From Bradyrhizobium aeschynomenes (GTDB lineage: Bacteria > Pseudomonadota > Alphaproteobacteria > Rhizobiales > Xanthobacteraceae), in assembly GCF_013178945.1 (NCBI RefSeq), contig NZ_JABFDM010000004.1:248001-312000 (forward strand): 64,000 nt of DNA, in the 5' to 3' direction. The translations under genes and the position numbers were made by a program. Each line of letters starts with the position of its first letter. Position 1 is the first letter of the stretch. The notes under the pieces are model-generated. The model was not told the origin of the DNA. It was given only the letters and a program-made list of their open reading frames with translations, and did not search any database. This document shows, in pieces, positions 39,084 to 49,173 of this stretch.

Positions 39084-40445
39084 ATGAGAGCGCTCGGCCG
39101 TGACCGCAGCATGTGCGCCTGGGATGATTTCGCCCAGGCGTCGATCGACGCCCGACTGTCGCTGGAGCAGGCCCGATCAGGTCAGATTCCGCCATTTCTG
39201 CTGCTGTCCGTCCCCGGACTGAGCGCGGGCGAGCATCGCGTCTGTTCGGAGCTTTGGACCCGCGATCGCGTCGCTGCGAGCCGTGCGGAAAGGGCGCGAC
39301 TGGATTTTCGCTTCGACCTGACAATCCGCGACAAGCTTCGTGTCGGATACCTTTCAAACGACTTCCATGACCACGCCACCGCGCATCTGCTGATCGAAAC
39401 GCTTGAGGCGAATGACCGTGCGCGGTGCGAGCTGCATGCCTTCTCGTTCGGTGCCGACGACCGCGGGCTGATGCGGGGCCGGCTCAATGACGCTTTCGAC
39501 GGCTTCCACGACGTCACGACGCTCAGCGACAGCGCCGCCGCGTCGGCGGTTCATGCTGCGCAGATCGACATTCTCGTCGACCTCAAGGGTTACACGCGCG
39601 GTGCCCGGACCGGCATTCTGATGCTGCGGCCGGCGCCCGTTCAGGTGAACTTTCTCGGCTATCCGGGAACGCTGGGCGGCGGCATCTGCGACTACATCAT
39701 CACCGATCCGTTCATGACGCCGCCGGCGGCGGCGGCCGACTATTCGGAGAGCTTCGCCTACATGCCGCACTCCTACCAGCCGCATGGCCGGGCGGCGCTC
39801 GGTCCGCCGCCCAGCCGCGCCGAGGCCGGCCTGCCGGACAGCGCCTTCGTGTTCTGCTGCTTCAATCAGGCCTACAAGCTGACGCCGGCGGTGTTCGATC
39901 TGTGGTGCCGTCTGCTCGATGCGATACCGGACAGCGTCTTGTGGCTGCTGGCATCCGACCAGGCTGAGGGCAATCTGCGTGGCGAGGCGTTGCGCCGGGG
40001 CGTGGCGCCGGGACGTCTGGTGTTCGCGCCCGAAATGACTCAGAGCGAGCATCTTCGGCGGCTCCAGCTCGCCGATCTCGTGCTGGACACTGCTCCCTAT
40101 GGCGCTCACACCACGGCCAGCGATGCGCTCTGGGCCGGCGTGCCGGTCGTCAGCTGCGCCGGGGATACATTTGCCTCCCGGGTCGCCGGCAGCCTGTTGC
40201 ACGCGGTGGGACTGCCCGAACTGATTGCCGCCGACGAAGCCGATTATCTCGCGGTCGCACTGACGCTCGCAGCCGAGCCTGACCTGCTGCGGGCGGCCAA
40301 GGCCAAGCTTCAGCGCAACCGGCTGGTCGCTCCGTTGTTCGACGCCCCCGCCTATGCCCGATCGCTGCAGGACCTCTACGATCAGATGTGGCTGCGCTGC
40401 CGCAGCGGCGCTGCGGCGGGGCCGATCTGGGCGTCCAGGTCCTGA
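39084..40445 (+). CDS. GT41 (O-GlcNAc transferase-like) glycosyltransferase without TPRs
   Basis: 453 aa from the ATG at 39084; ATG 39111 is an alternative. It covers the catalytic part of the SPINDLY/OGT-like family: LRVGYLSNDFHDHATAHL (about 85), IDILVDLKGYTRGARTGIL (about 165), VQVNFLGYPGTLGG, the FCCFNQAYKLTP motif and the nucleotide-sugar region TAPYGAHTTASDALWAGVPVVS (about 337). Bacterial relatives normally carry a long N-terminal TPR array, which is absent, so this is either a short paralogue or a truncated gene. The preceding 700 bases are repeat-like. Donor and acceptor are unknown. Confidence 0.85.
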   Translation: MRALGRDRSMCAWDDFAQASIDARLSLEQARSGQIPPFLLLSVPGLSAGEHRVCSELWTRDRVAASRAERARLDFRFDLTIRDKLRVGYLSNDFHDHATAHLLIETLEANDRARCELHAFSFGADDRGLMRGRLNDAFDGFHDVTTLSDSAAASAVHAAQIDILVDLKGYTRGARTGILMLRPAPVQVNFLGYPGTLGGGICDYIITDPFMTPPAAAADYSESFAYMPHSYQPHGRAALGPPPSRAEAGLPDSAFVFCCFNQAYKLTPAVFDLWCRLLDAIPDSVLWLLASDQAEGNLRGEALRRGVAPGRLVFAPEMTQSEHLRRLQLADLVLDTAPYGAHTTASDALWAGVPVVSCAGDTFASRVAGSLLHAVGLPELIAADEADYLAVALTLAAEPDLLRAAKAKLQRNRLVAPLFDAPAYARSLQDLYDQMWLRCRSGAAAGPIWASRS

Positions 40446-40494
40446 GCGGGACCGGAGGGGCCTGGCTGACGCAGCGGAGGTGGTGTGCTGCGCT

Positions 40495-41055
40495 TCAACG
40501 CGCCGTCATGCGTGCTGTAGCGAGAATTCCGATCAAGGCCGTCAGCGCGCCGACGCTGGTCGCATTGATCGCCACCAGCGAAGCATATTGGGAGTCTGCG
40601 ACTCTCATCACCGGCGCACCAAGCCGGGAATCGATCAGCAGATAGGACACGAACGGCAGCGCCAGCAGCGGCAATGACCGGATGCGCTCGTCGGGACGAA
40701 ACAGCAGCGCCGCGAGCATCGTGCAGGGCAGCAGGAACAGCTCGACGCCGCTCTGCATGCCGAACAGCTTGACTGAGAACACCGTGTTGGCCGTCCCCGT
40801 CAGCACCATCAGGGTACGGCCGGCGAAAGGATTGCGCCGCGCCAGAACCGGAACGGCGGCGAAGAAAGGTGTGGTGAGCAGGGTCAGCCACGCCGGCCAC
40901 GCCGCTGCGCCGGCGATGGCATGGAGGTAGAGCGGATAGAACGGCTGATTGGAGACGATGACCAGCGCCACCTTGGCAGCGATGTCGGACTGCGGATCAC
41001 CGGCCGATGCATAGGCCTGAACGGCGGCCATCCAGCGTCCGAACGTCCTCTGCAT
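40495..41055 (-). CDS. Multi-pass membrane protein of unknown function
   Basis: 186 aa with about five or six membrane helices: near 28-46, 50-70, 80-100, 103-120, 127-142 and 155-178. Between them are short charged loops (RRNPFAGR, FRPDERIRS). The helix pattern recalls membrane sensor modules that usually precede signalling domains, but here it stands alone. It converges with the GT41 gene and is followed upstream by a histidine kinase gene on the same strand. Confidence 0.7.
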   Translation of the reverse strand: MQRTFGRWMAAVQAYASAGDPQSDIAAKVALVIVSNQPFYPLYLHAIAGAAAWPAWLTLLTTPFFAAVPVLARRNPFAGRTLMVLTGTANTVFSVKLFGMQSGVELFLLPCTMLAALLFRPDERIRSLPLLALPFVSYLLIDSRLGAPVMRVADSQYASLVAINATSVGALTALIGILATARMTAR

Positions 41056-41140
41056 TCACCTGCCTCACTCATTCCACCGCGTCGTCGCCGGTCTGTAACG
41101 TGCGCGCCTGCAGGCCGGATCATGCGCTGCGCATTGCGGA

Positions 41141-42730
41141 TCACGCGTTCAGCGCGGTCCGGATCATGCGGGCGAGATCGGCGCTCTGGTACGGCTTGGT
41201 CAGCAGCAGCACGCCCGCGTCGAGCCGGCCGTGATGGACGATGGCGTTCTCCGTATAGCCGGACGTGTACAGCACCTTCAGGTTCGGGCGCCGCTTCAGG
41301 GCCTCGATCGCAAGCTGGCGGCCGTTCATGCCGCCGGGCATGATGATGTCTGTGAACAGCAGATCGATCCGCGCGGGGCTGTCGATCAGCGCCAGCGCCT
41401 CGTCGGCCTTGCTGGCGGCCAGGGTGGTGTAGCCGAGCCGCTTGATCTGGGCGATGACGTATTCGCGCACCAGGGAATCGTCCTCCACGATCAGGATCGA
41501 TTCGTCGCCGCGCTCCATCCCGGCCGTGCTCATGGCCGAGAGCGCGGCGTCGGCATCGGCATTGGCCTGCGGCAGATACAGCTTGACCGAGGTGCCGTGC
41601 CCCGGCTCGCTGTAGATCTTGATGTGTCCGTTGGATTGCTTGACGAAGCCGTAGACCATGCTCAGCCCGAGGCCGACCCCCTTGCCGACGTCCTTGGTGG
41701 TGAAGAACGGCTCGAACACCTTGTCGAGCAGATTGGCGGGAATGCCCTCGCCGGTGTCGCTGACCGCGATCATGACGTAGTTGCCCGGGATCACCTCCGG
41801 ATTCATGCGCGCGTAGGCCTCGTCGAGCAGCACGTTCTTGGTTTCCAGCGTCAGCTTGCCCCCCTCGGGCATCGCATCGCGCGCGTTCAAGGCGAGATTG
41901 AGGATCGCGGTCGATAGCTGGCTCGGGTCGATCATCGCCGGCGCGGAATCGTGGGCCAGCATGGATTCGATCTCGATCTGCTCGCCCAGCGTCCGTCGCA
42001 GCAGGCGGGCGGTGTCGACCACCATGCCGTTGATGTCGACGCTGCGCGGCTGCAGCGGCTGGCGCCGGGCGAAAGCCAGGAGGTGCTTCGTCAGGTCGGC
42101 GCCGCGCGCCGCCGCCGAGTTGATCAGGCTGGTGATCTGCACCAGCTGCGGACGGTCCTTCACCGCCTCGGCCAGGATCTCGATCGTGCCGGTGATCACG
42201 GTCAGGATGTTGTTGAAGTCATGCGCCACGCCGCCGGTGAGCTGGCCGATCGCCTCCATTTTCTGCGCCTGCCGCACCTGCGCCTCGGTGGCCTCGATCT
42301 CCTGGAAGCGCCTGACCATGGCTTCCGCAGTGCGGCGCTGCCGCGTCTCCTCCTCGAGCTGCGCATAGGCGTTCCGGAGCTCGGCGCGGGACGGCATGGT
42401 CAGCACCCGCGGCAGCATCAGCAGCAGCGCCGACGCGATGCCGACCGACATGAAGGCGAGCAAGCCTTTGGTGGCGGCCTCGAGGCTGTAGGCGGGCACC
42501 CAGATCGTGAGAACCTCGATCAGCCGCGTCAATCCGCAGACCGAGACCCACAGCGCGAACGCCCAGAAAATGTAGCTGAACTGAAAGTCGCGGCGGCGAT
42601 AGACGATGTAGGCGAGCACGAAGGCGATGGCGAAGAACGCGAAGGAGATGAGGACGTCGGAGACCGCGTTCACCCAGATCAGTTCAGGCGTCCACAGCAG
42701 GCACTCGCCATGCGGCGTGAGCATCGACAT
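41141..42730 (-). CDS. Hybrid histidine kinase with ethylene-receptor-like sensor
   Basis: 529 aa. The N-terminal three-helix domain aligns in length with the ETR1 ethylene-binding domain, with Asp25, Ile35 and Cys65 in the same places. At 69, where ETR1 has the copper-binding His, this protein has Arg (CGLTRL), and positions 32, 36 and 62 are Phe, Ala and Val. A coiled coil (114-155) leads to the dimerisation/His domain with GGVAHDFNN (His170), the ATPase motifs DTGEGIP and GKGVGLGLS, and a C-terminal receiver with Asp461 in FTDIIMPGG and Lys in LTKPY. The signal is unknown. Confidence 0.93.
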   Translation of the reverse strand: MSMLTPHGECLLWTPELIWVNAVSDVLISFAFFAIAFVLAYIVYRRRDFQFSYIFWAFALWVSVCGLTRLIEVLTIWVPAYSLEAATKGLLAFMSVGIASALLLMLPRVLTMPSRAELRNAYAQLEEETRQRRTAEAMVRRFQEIEATEAQVRQAQKMEAIGQLTGGVAHDFNNILTVITGTIEILAEAVKDRPQLVQITSLINSAAARGADLTKHLLAFARRQPLQPRSVDINGMVVDTARLLRRTLGEQIEIESMLAHDSAPAMIDPSQLSTAILNLALNARDAMPEGGKLTLETKNVLLDEAYARMNPEVIPGNYVMIAVSDTGEGIPANLLDKVFEPFFTTKDVGKGVGLGLSMVYGFVKQSNGHIKIYSEPGHGTSVKLYLPQANADADAALSAMSTAGMERGDESILIVEDDSLVREYVIAQIKRLGYTTLAASKADEALALIDSPARIDLLFTDIIMPGGMNGRQLAIEALKRRPNLKVLYTSGYTENAIVHHGRLDAGVLLLTKPYQSADLARMIRTALNA

Positions 42731-42950
42731 GTCCGAAAATCCCCAAAACGTATCGCCGACCCCGGACCGTGTCGCCCCCGCGGCCCGGTTGGTTCCCTTA
42801 GCAGATCATCGAATTTCCGTTGAGCACACAAGGGTGCTGACCCTCGCAGGCTGCAGATTGGTAGTGCTGCACCGTGCTGCATAGTCTGGCTGGATCATCA
42901 AGGCCAGCTGCCCTCGCCCAATACCGGAACCGCGTTCCAAGCCGTGCAAC

Positions 42951-42977
42951 TTGACATCTTGTACCGAAAGGTACAAT
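42951..42977 (+). promoter_or_regulatory. Promoter with TetR-type operator
   Basis: A TTGACA hexamer (42951-42956) and a TACAAT hexamer (42972-42977), 15 bases apart, overlap an inverted repeat TTGTACC-N4-GGTACAA (42959-42976). It is 34 bases upstream of the DUF1348 start. The second gene of the unit encodes a TetR-family regulator, so autoregulation is likely. The 15-base spacer is short for a sigma-70 promoter. Confidence 0.65.
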
Positions 42978-43010
42978 CTAGTCGGAGTGGTACATAAGGA
43001 GAGTTTTGCG

Positions 43011-43472
43011 ATGTCCGTTCTCGCCCCGCCCTTCACCCTGCAGACCGCCATTCAGAAGGTGCGCCTTGCGGAAGATGGTTGGAACAGCCGGAACCCGGAG
43101 CGGGTGTCGCTGGTCTACACGCCGGACAGCCGCTGGCGGAACCGGGCGGAGTTCGTCAACGGCCGCGCCGAAATCGTCGCCTTCCTCACCCGCAAATGGG
43201 CGAAGGAGCTCGACTATCGCCTGATCAAGGAGATCTGGGCGTTCACCGACGATCGGATTGCGGTGCGCTTCGCCTATGAGTGGCATGACGACAGCGGCAA
43301 CTGGTTCCGGTCCTACGGCAACGAGAACTGGGAGTTCGACTCGCAGGGGCTGATGCAGCGTCGCTATGCCTGCATCAACGACCTGCCCATCAAGGAGAGC
43401 GAGCGCAAGTTTCACTGGCCGCTGGGCCGGCGCCCGGACGATCATCCGGGGCTGAGCGATCTGGGACTGTGA
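43011..43472 (+). CDS. DUF1348 (NTF2-like fold) protein
   Basis: 153 aa from the ATG at 43011, preceded by AGGAGAG. The protein matches DUF1348/YesE-like, an NTF2-like alpha+beta fold: [74 protein letters not shown]. Function is unknown. It is the first gene after a palindromic operator and precedes a TetR regulator by 13 bases. Confidence 0.92.
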   Translation: MSVLAPPFTLQTAIQKVRLAEDGWNSRNPERVSLVYTPDSRWRNRAEFVNGRAEIVAFLTRKWAKELDYRLIKEIWAFTDDRIAVRFAYEWHDDSGNWFRSYGNENWEFDSQGLMQRRYACINDLPIKESERKFHWPLGRRPDDHPGLSDLGL

Positions 43473-43485
43473 AGCAGGGCGCGCC

Positions 43486-44049
43486 ATGCGCACGCTCAAC
43501 GAGCGCGCTGATGTCATCCCGCTGATCGCCGAGGTGTTCCGCGAGTTCGGCTTCGAGGGGACATCGCTCAGCCGCATCACCGAGAAGACCGGGCTCGGCA
43601 AGGGCAGCCTGTATCACTTCTTCCCGGGCGGGAAGGAGGAGATGGCGCGCGCCGTGCTCGCGCATGTCGATGCCTGGTTCGAGCGCGAGATCTATGCGCC
43701 GCTGCGCGATGGCGCGCCGGAGCCGTCGATTGCGCGGATGTGGCTGGGTGTCGACGACTACTTCCGCTCCGGCCGTCGCGTCTGCCTCGTCGGCGCCTTC
43801 GCGCTCGACGGGACGCGCGATCGTTTCGCCGCTGCCATCGCCGACTACTTCATCCGCTGGATCGCCGCCTTGCGTGACGCGCTGCTGCGCGACGGCTGGG
43901 ACGCCGGTGCGGCCGGGGACGCTGCCGAGGAGGTGGTGCTCGGCATCCAGGGGGCCCTGGTGCTGACGCGCGCGACCCAGGACGAGGCCGTGTTCGGCCG
44001 CGCGCTGGCCCGGTTCCGGCGGCGCCTGCAGCAGCCGGCTGCGATCTGA
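43486..44049 (+). CDS. TetR-family transcriptional regulator
   Basis: 187 aa. The N-terminal HTH is canonical: IAEVFREFGFEGTSLSRITEKTGLGKGSLYHFFPGGKEEMARAVL (about 14-58). The C-terminal ligand domain is of the YxaF/LmrA-like type (RRVCLVGAFALDG). It sits 13 bases after the DUF1348 gene, and the TTGTACC-N4-GGTACAA palindrome upstream of that gene is a plausible operator for it. Confidence 0.93.
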   Translation: MRTLNERADVIPLIAEVFREFGFEGTSLSRITEKTGLGKGSLYHFFPGGKEEMARAVLAHVDAWFEREIYAPLRDGAPEPSIARMWLGVDDYFRSGRRVCLVGAFALDGTRDRFAAAIADYFIRWIAALRDALLRDGWDAGAAGDAAEEVVLGIQGALVLTRATQDEAVFGRALARFRRRLQQPAAI

Positions 44050-44173
44050 CGAAACCGGTCGTCCCGGCTGCCTGCGCAAGCGGCAGCGGGCGGGCTGAAA
44101 TATCGGCGCGCGGCTCGTGTGAAATCATGATTGTCTTGGCCAAAATCAGCGACGACTCTCGGGGAGGTCCGGC

Positions 44174-45187
44174 ATGAATGGGTTAGGTGGTCTCAACAAG
44201 TCCGACCACGGCGTGGTCATCGGGCTGGTGCAACTCCAGCTTCCCGTCGTCGTCACCAAGGACGACCTCGCGCGGCAGACCGAGAAGATCGTCTGGATGG
44301 TCGGCAAGGCCCGGCGCAATCTCGGCACTATGGATCTCGTGGTGTTCCCGGAATACGCGCTGCACGGGCTGTCGATGGACACCAATCCCGAGATCATGTG
44401 CCGGCTCGACGGGCCGGAGGTCGCCGCCTTCAAGCGGGCCTGCATCGACAACAAGATCTGGGGCTGCTTCTCGATCATGGAGTTCAATCCCGACGGCAAT
44501 CCCTACAATTCGGGTCTGATCATCGACGATCACGGCGACATCAAGCTGTATTATCGCAAGCTGCATCCGTGGATCCCGGTCGAGCCGTGGGAGCCCGGCG
44601 ATCTCGGCATCCCCGTGATCGAGGGACCGCGTGGCGCGAAGATCGCGCTCATCATCTGCCATGACGGCATGTTCCCGGAGATGGCGCGGGAATGCGCCTA
44701 CAAGGGCGCCGAGATCATGATCCGCACAGCGGGCTATACTGCGCCGATCCGCGACAGCTGGCGCTTCACCAACCAGGCCAATGCGTTCCAGAACCTGATG
44801 GTGACGGCCAATGTCTGCATGTGCGGCTCCGACGGCTCGTTCGATTCGATGGGCGAGGGCATGATCGTCAATTTCGACGGCAGCATTCTCGCCCACGGCA
44901 CCACCGGCCGCCCCGACGAGATCATCACCGCCGAGGTGCGTCCTGATCTGGTGCGCGAGGCGCGCATCAATTGGGGCGTCGAGAACAACATCTATCAGCT
45001 CTGGCATCGCGGCTACGTCGCGGTGAAGGGCGGCGCGATGGATTGTCCCTACACCTTCATGCACGACATGGTCGCCGGCACCTACCGGCTGCCATGGGAG
45101 GATCAGGTCAAGGTCATCGACGGCACCTCCTGCGGCTTTCCGGCCCCGACGCGCGTGTTCGGGAAGATCGCCAAGGCGGCGGAGTGA
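44174..45187 (+). CDS. amiF: Formamidase
   Basis: Nitrilase-superfamily amidase (337 aa) that hydrolyses formamide to formate and ammonia. It is near the length of H. pylori AmiF (about 334) and shares the pattern FPEYALHG (Glu60), YYRKLHPWIPVEPW (Lys129) and ICHDGMFPE (Cys162), the Glu-Lys-Cys triad of the superfamily. The long conserved stretches VENNIYQLWHRGYVAVKGG and AGTYRLPWEDQVKV fit AmiF better than the aliphatic amidase AmiE. It stands alone on the plus strand between the TetR gene and the acyl-CoA dehydrogenase gene. Confidence 0.92.
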   Translation: MNGLGGLNKSDHGVVIGLVQLQLPVVVTKDDLARQTEKIVWMVGKARRNLGTMDLVVFPEYALHGLSMDTNPEIMCRLDGPEVAAFKRACIDNKIWGCFSIMEFNPDGNPYNSGLIIDDHGDIKLYYRKLHPWIPVEPWEPGDLGIPVIEGPRGAKIALIICHDGMFPEMARECAYKGAEIMIRTAGYTAPIRDSWRFTNQANAFQNLMVTANVCMCGSDGSFDSMGEGMIVNFDGSILAHGTTGRPDEIITAEVRPDLVREARINWGVENNIYQLWHRGYVAVKGGAMDCPYTFMHDMVAGTYRLPWEDQVKVIDGTSCGFPAPTRVFGKIAKAAE

Positions 45188-45234
45188 AGCGGGTGCGGCG
45201 GCGAGCACGGCCGCCGCAAGCTTGACAGACCGAT

Positions 45235-45274
45235 CGTCCGCCAATTATTTTATACTTAAAATAATTGGCGGACG
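45235..45274. promoter_or_regulatory. 40-nt perfect palindrome upstream of the acyl-CoA dehydrogenase
   Basis: Arms of 18 bases (45235-45252 and 45257-45274) pair perfectly around a 4-nt centre TACT. A TTGACA hexamer lies at 45222-45227, so the palindrome would cover the -10 region and the transcription start. The following ATG is 10 bases beyond the end. It could be a large operator or an RNA stem-loop masking the ribosome site. Its AT-rich centre and GC ends differ from the usual REP-like elements here. Confidence 0.65.
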
Positions 45275-45283
45275 GGTCTTGTC

Positions 45284-46480
<1,197 letters not shown>

Positions 46481-46493
46481 GGCGAGCGGTGCG

Positions 46494-47195
46494 TCAGGCC
46501 CGGAGCCGCAACGGCGGCTCCCACGCCGGATCGCCGTCGCACGCCGCCTCGCCCCGGCTGACGCGTCGGCCTTGCGCGTCACGCAGTGGCTGGATTTCGA
46601 TGTCGTCGACATCGAAGCGCGTGATCGGCTGCAATTCGCCGACCACCCGTGTCCCGCTCGTCCACGGATCGGAGTTGCCGCGCGGCATCGGAAACGGGAA
46701 GGGAGGGGAGGGGATGCGGAAGAGGATCTCGCCGTCCCATGACGTGTGGTCGCCCAGCGCGGGCCAGGGCATCAGGCCGACATGGCTCTCGAACGCGCGA
46801 TAGGCCTGCTCTCGGAGCGTGATCCTCACCATGAGGCCGGTGAAGTCGATGTCCCCGCGCATGGTGTTGTCGTAGACGAGCCACTCGGTCACCTCGACGC
46901 GCCCGAGTCGATCGCAGCTTTCGTCGGGCCGAAGATAGAGGAAGCGATCCGTGCACTGGTAATCGTAGGGAACGCGCTCCGGGCGCGGCGGGCGATGCGT
47001 GAGGGCCCGATCCGGGCCGACGCAGAAGCCGATGTCGTGAATGTGGCCGCGGGCCGGCTCCAAGAACGTCCCTTCGGAACGGACCCCGAGATCGAGGCGA
47101 CCGATGACGATCAGAAAGGAGCGTTGCTCCGGGTCGTCAGGCAAGACCAAAGGGGTGCTCGTCACCTCGCTGGTTCCTTTCTCGGAAAGGTGCAT
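46494..47195 (-). CDS. Conserved-looking hypothetical protein
   Basis: About 233 aa from the ATG at 47195; ATG 47219 and an outer start at 47327 are possible and no start has a good ribosome site. The composition is normal, with aromatic and charged motifs RSFLIVIGRLDLGV, GHIHDIGFCVGPDR, TEWLVYDNTMRGDIDFTGLMVRITLREQAYRAFESHVGLMPWPALG and DVDDIEIQPL. It looks like a beta-rich soluble domain. No signal peptide or known family was recognised. It converges with the acyl-CoA dehydrogenase gene. Confidence 0.7.
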   Translation of the reverse strand: MHLSEKGTSEVTSTPLVLPDDPEQRSFLIVIGRLDLGVRSEGTFLEPARGHIHDIGFCVGPDRALTHRPPRPERVPYDYQCTDRFLYLRPDESCDRLGRVEVTEWLVYDNTMRGDIDFTGLMVRITLREQAYRAFESHVGLMPWPALGDHTSWDGEILFRIPSPPFPFPMPRGNSDPWTSGTRVVGELQPITRFDVDDIEIQPLRDAQGRRVSRGEAACDGDPAWEPPLRLRA

Positions 47196-47395
47196 CCCGC
47201 CGGCCAAAACAGCGCGCATGAGCCGTAGCGCACGGTACGAGCAGCGCGCAGGCGGCACAGCCGAGCACGGCGCGACTGAGCAAGTCCTCCGGCCGCAGAG
47301 CCAGCGACGGAATGTGATCTTCCGCAAAGCCTGATGATCGGCGGTCCTCCTGATGGCTGATCGTTCATTCCGTCATCTCGGTCATGCCTGATCAG

Positions 47396-48067
47396 TCAGG
47401 TCTGCCTCGGCCAATTCCTGGGATCGTCATAGGGCGAGCCACCGACGTCGGCATAGCGTTCGCGATAATCTTTGGAGTTGCAAAGATGATTTCGTAAAAG
47501 AAAGATCCGGAAGCGCTCAGCAGCCGCCGCACGTTCGGCCGCGGAGCGATAGCCAGCATCGTCTGCGGCCAGCGCCTCCAACCGCGCCAGACTGGCCACA
47601 GAGCCTTGCAGCAGCAACGCAACGTAGGCGCCCTGATCTTCTTGCTGCGAGGCAAATTCGCAGGAAATGTCGATGCCTTTCAATCTGTCCACCGCGGCCT
47701 GGAACGCGGGATCGGCTTCGTAATGTGCGCGCGCGGCCGCCACGCTCTCGTCCAACTGCGCTCTTTCCTCCGCAGTGGCGTCACGCCGGTTGAACATGAA
47801 GGTACAAAATCCGGCTCCGACGGCGGTGTAGAACCGGTCATTGACTTTGAAGCTCTGCCAATACCGGTAGTATCTCAGAAGTCCGCGCCCCCTGGCATCA
47901 CGAATCGGATTGAACAGCCAGCGCCAGCGATTCTCGATCCTGAAATGCGTAGGCGGGTTGTGAAAGGTAAAGCGGTTCAAGCGAGCTATGACAATCCAGC
48001 TCAGCAGTGAGCCCGGCTTGAGGCGCCGCACGAGCATGTCATCCGGTTGAGCGCTTGGTGCGGCCAT
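47396..48067 (-). CDS. Hypothetical protein
   Basis: 223 aa. The N-terminal region has LVRRLKPGSLLSWIVIARLNRFTFHNPPTHFRIENRWRWLFNPIRD, rich in Arg and Trp. A helical second half contains ATAEERAQLDESVAAARAHYEADPAFQAAVDRLKGID and a C-terminal helix bundle. No known family. It starts 2 bases after the stop of the 256-aa gene upstream, so the two form a translationally linked pair. Confidence 0.7.
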   Translation of the reverse strand: MAAPSAQPDDMLVRRLKPGSLLSWIVIARLNRFTFHNPPTHFRIENRWRWLFNPIRDARGRGLLRYYRYWQSFKVNDRFYTAVGAGFCTFMFNRRDATAEERAQLDESVAAARAHYEADPAFQAAVDRLKGIDISCEFASQQEDQGAYVALLLQGSVASLARLEALAADDAGYRSAAERAAAAERFRIFLLRNHLCNSKDYRERYADVGGSPYDDPRNWPRQT

Positions 48068-48069
48068 CG

Positions 48070-48840
48070 CTAGTTGACCTCGCGCGTCAGTAGGTGGCCA
48101 GGTCCCTGGACCAGCTCGACCAATCGCGCCGCTTCAGCACCGACGGCGGTGAGACGCCACCATGGGGCCTCGTCGGCCGTATCGGGCAGCCACACACCGT
48201 CGACCCAACGCGCGGCCAGCGCCTTGACCACGTCTATTCTGCTACCCCTGAGCGCCGCAAGCCTGACGTCCTCAGGAATGCAAGCCAGCGCCTTGCGCAT
48301 CTCCAGATCGACGTTCCGCTCCTCGAGCTCCTGACGCGACAAATTGTTCTCGTCCCAGTCGCCGGCCATCTGCATCGCGCGGCCGATCTTGTCCGTCCAT
48401 ATGAAGGCATTGCCGGCCGGCCTGGCGTAGTCCAGCGCCACAAGTGCATCCATCACGGGCCTGATCTCGTCGTGCGGGACAAAGGGCAGGCGCTTGAGCG
48501 ACAGATGACCCTGCTGGTCCGCAACCGAGAGCCACGGTTCAAGGACGTCGTCGATCGGCGGCAATTTCACCTGGCCGTCCCGCGATCGCTTCGTGATGAA
48601 TTGTGCGACCCGGTCACCGTCGATCGCCAGTTTGTGGTCAGGAGTCGCCAGCCCCAGCTCGTGGAGGATGAGCAACGCGCCTTCGTAGGCAGACAGGCCG
48701 CCCGCACCGTCGAGCTTGGCGCCAACGCGGGTGCGCGGCTCTTCCGGCTCACAGCGCTCAGTGGTGGCGCGCACGAGCGAGGCGGCAAGCTCGCCGTAAA
48801 GTCTGTGAATGGCCATCGTGCGAGCAATAGCATGGACCAT
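48070..48840 (-). CDS. Hypothetical protein
   Basis: 256 aa (or 248 from an inner ATG at 48816). Mostly helical with a mid-region of alternating strands; conserved-looking motifs include DGDRVAQFITKRSRDGQVKLPPIDDVLEPWL, ALVALDYARPAGNAFIWTDKIGRAMQMAG and the C-terminal WRLTAVGAEAARLVELVQGPGHLL, which could be a winged-helix-like module. No family recognised. It is followed 2 bases later by the 223-aa gene. Confidence 0.65.
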   Translation of the reverse strand: MVHAIARTMAIHRLYGELAASLVRATTERCEPEEPRTRVGAKLDGAGGLSAYEGALLILHELGLATPDHKLAIDGDRVAQFITKRSRDGQVKLPPIDDVLEPWLSVADQQGHLSLKRLPFVPHDEIRPVMDALVALDYARPAGNAFIWTDKIGRAMQMAGDWDENNLSRQELEERNVDLEMRKALACIPEDVRLAALRGSRIDVVKALAARWVDGVWLPDTADEAPWWRLTAVGAEAARLVELVQGPGHLLTREVN

Positions 48841-49128
48841 GTCGACGAACGGTAAAAGGAATGAAGTCCCTTTTACGTTGTAATTTGGCGGCGATTATCG
48901 ATTCGTCGCGCGGCATCGATCGCAACGTTGGCTATCGACACCTGCACTGGCGTCGAGAACGACTTGGCCGACGCGGAATAGCCGCGCGACGCACTTGGAC
49001 TTGCCAAGTGGCGCCTCCCTTGGATTTAAGGCATGATGTTCCGCCCAACTGTGACGGACGAGGCTTCGGGAGATTTCAGAAGCTGAGAGCGCCGGACCGA
49101 AACTGACGTCCTGTGAAGGACTTAGTCC

Positions 49129-49173
49129 TGGCGCACCCGACACGATTCGAACGTGTGACCTTTGCCTTCGGAG
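49129..49173 (-). repeat. attachment-site remnant: 3' part of tRNA-Arg(CCG)
   Basis: On the minus strand this reads as the 3' 45 nt of a tRNA-Arg: loop CTCCGAA with anticodon CCG (49169-49171), T-arm ACACG-TTCGAAT-CGTGT, acceptor strand, discriminator G and encoded CCA (49129-49131). The anticodon-stem 5' half and everything upstream are missing. A tyrosine integrase starts 180 bases away. It is therefore the crossover segment at the left junction of an integrated element; the intact tRNA should lie at the right junction beyond this window. Confidence 0.85.

Noticed and set aside
48861..49106. 81-codon open frame between the 256-aa gene and the tRNA remnant
   Set aside because: No ribosome site, family or motif; treated as chance.
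49129..49173. Functional tRNA gene
   Set aside because: Only the 3' part from the anticodon loop onward is present; the 5' half does not follow.
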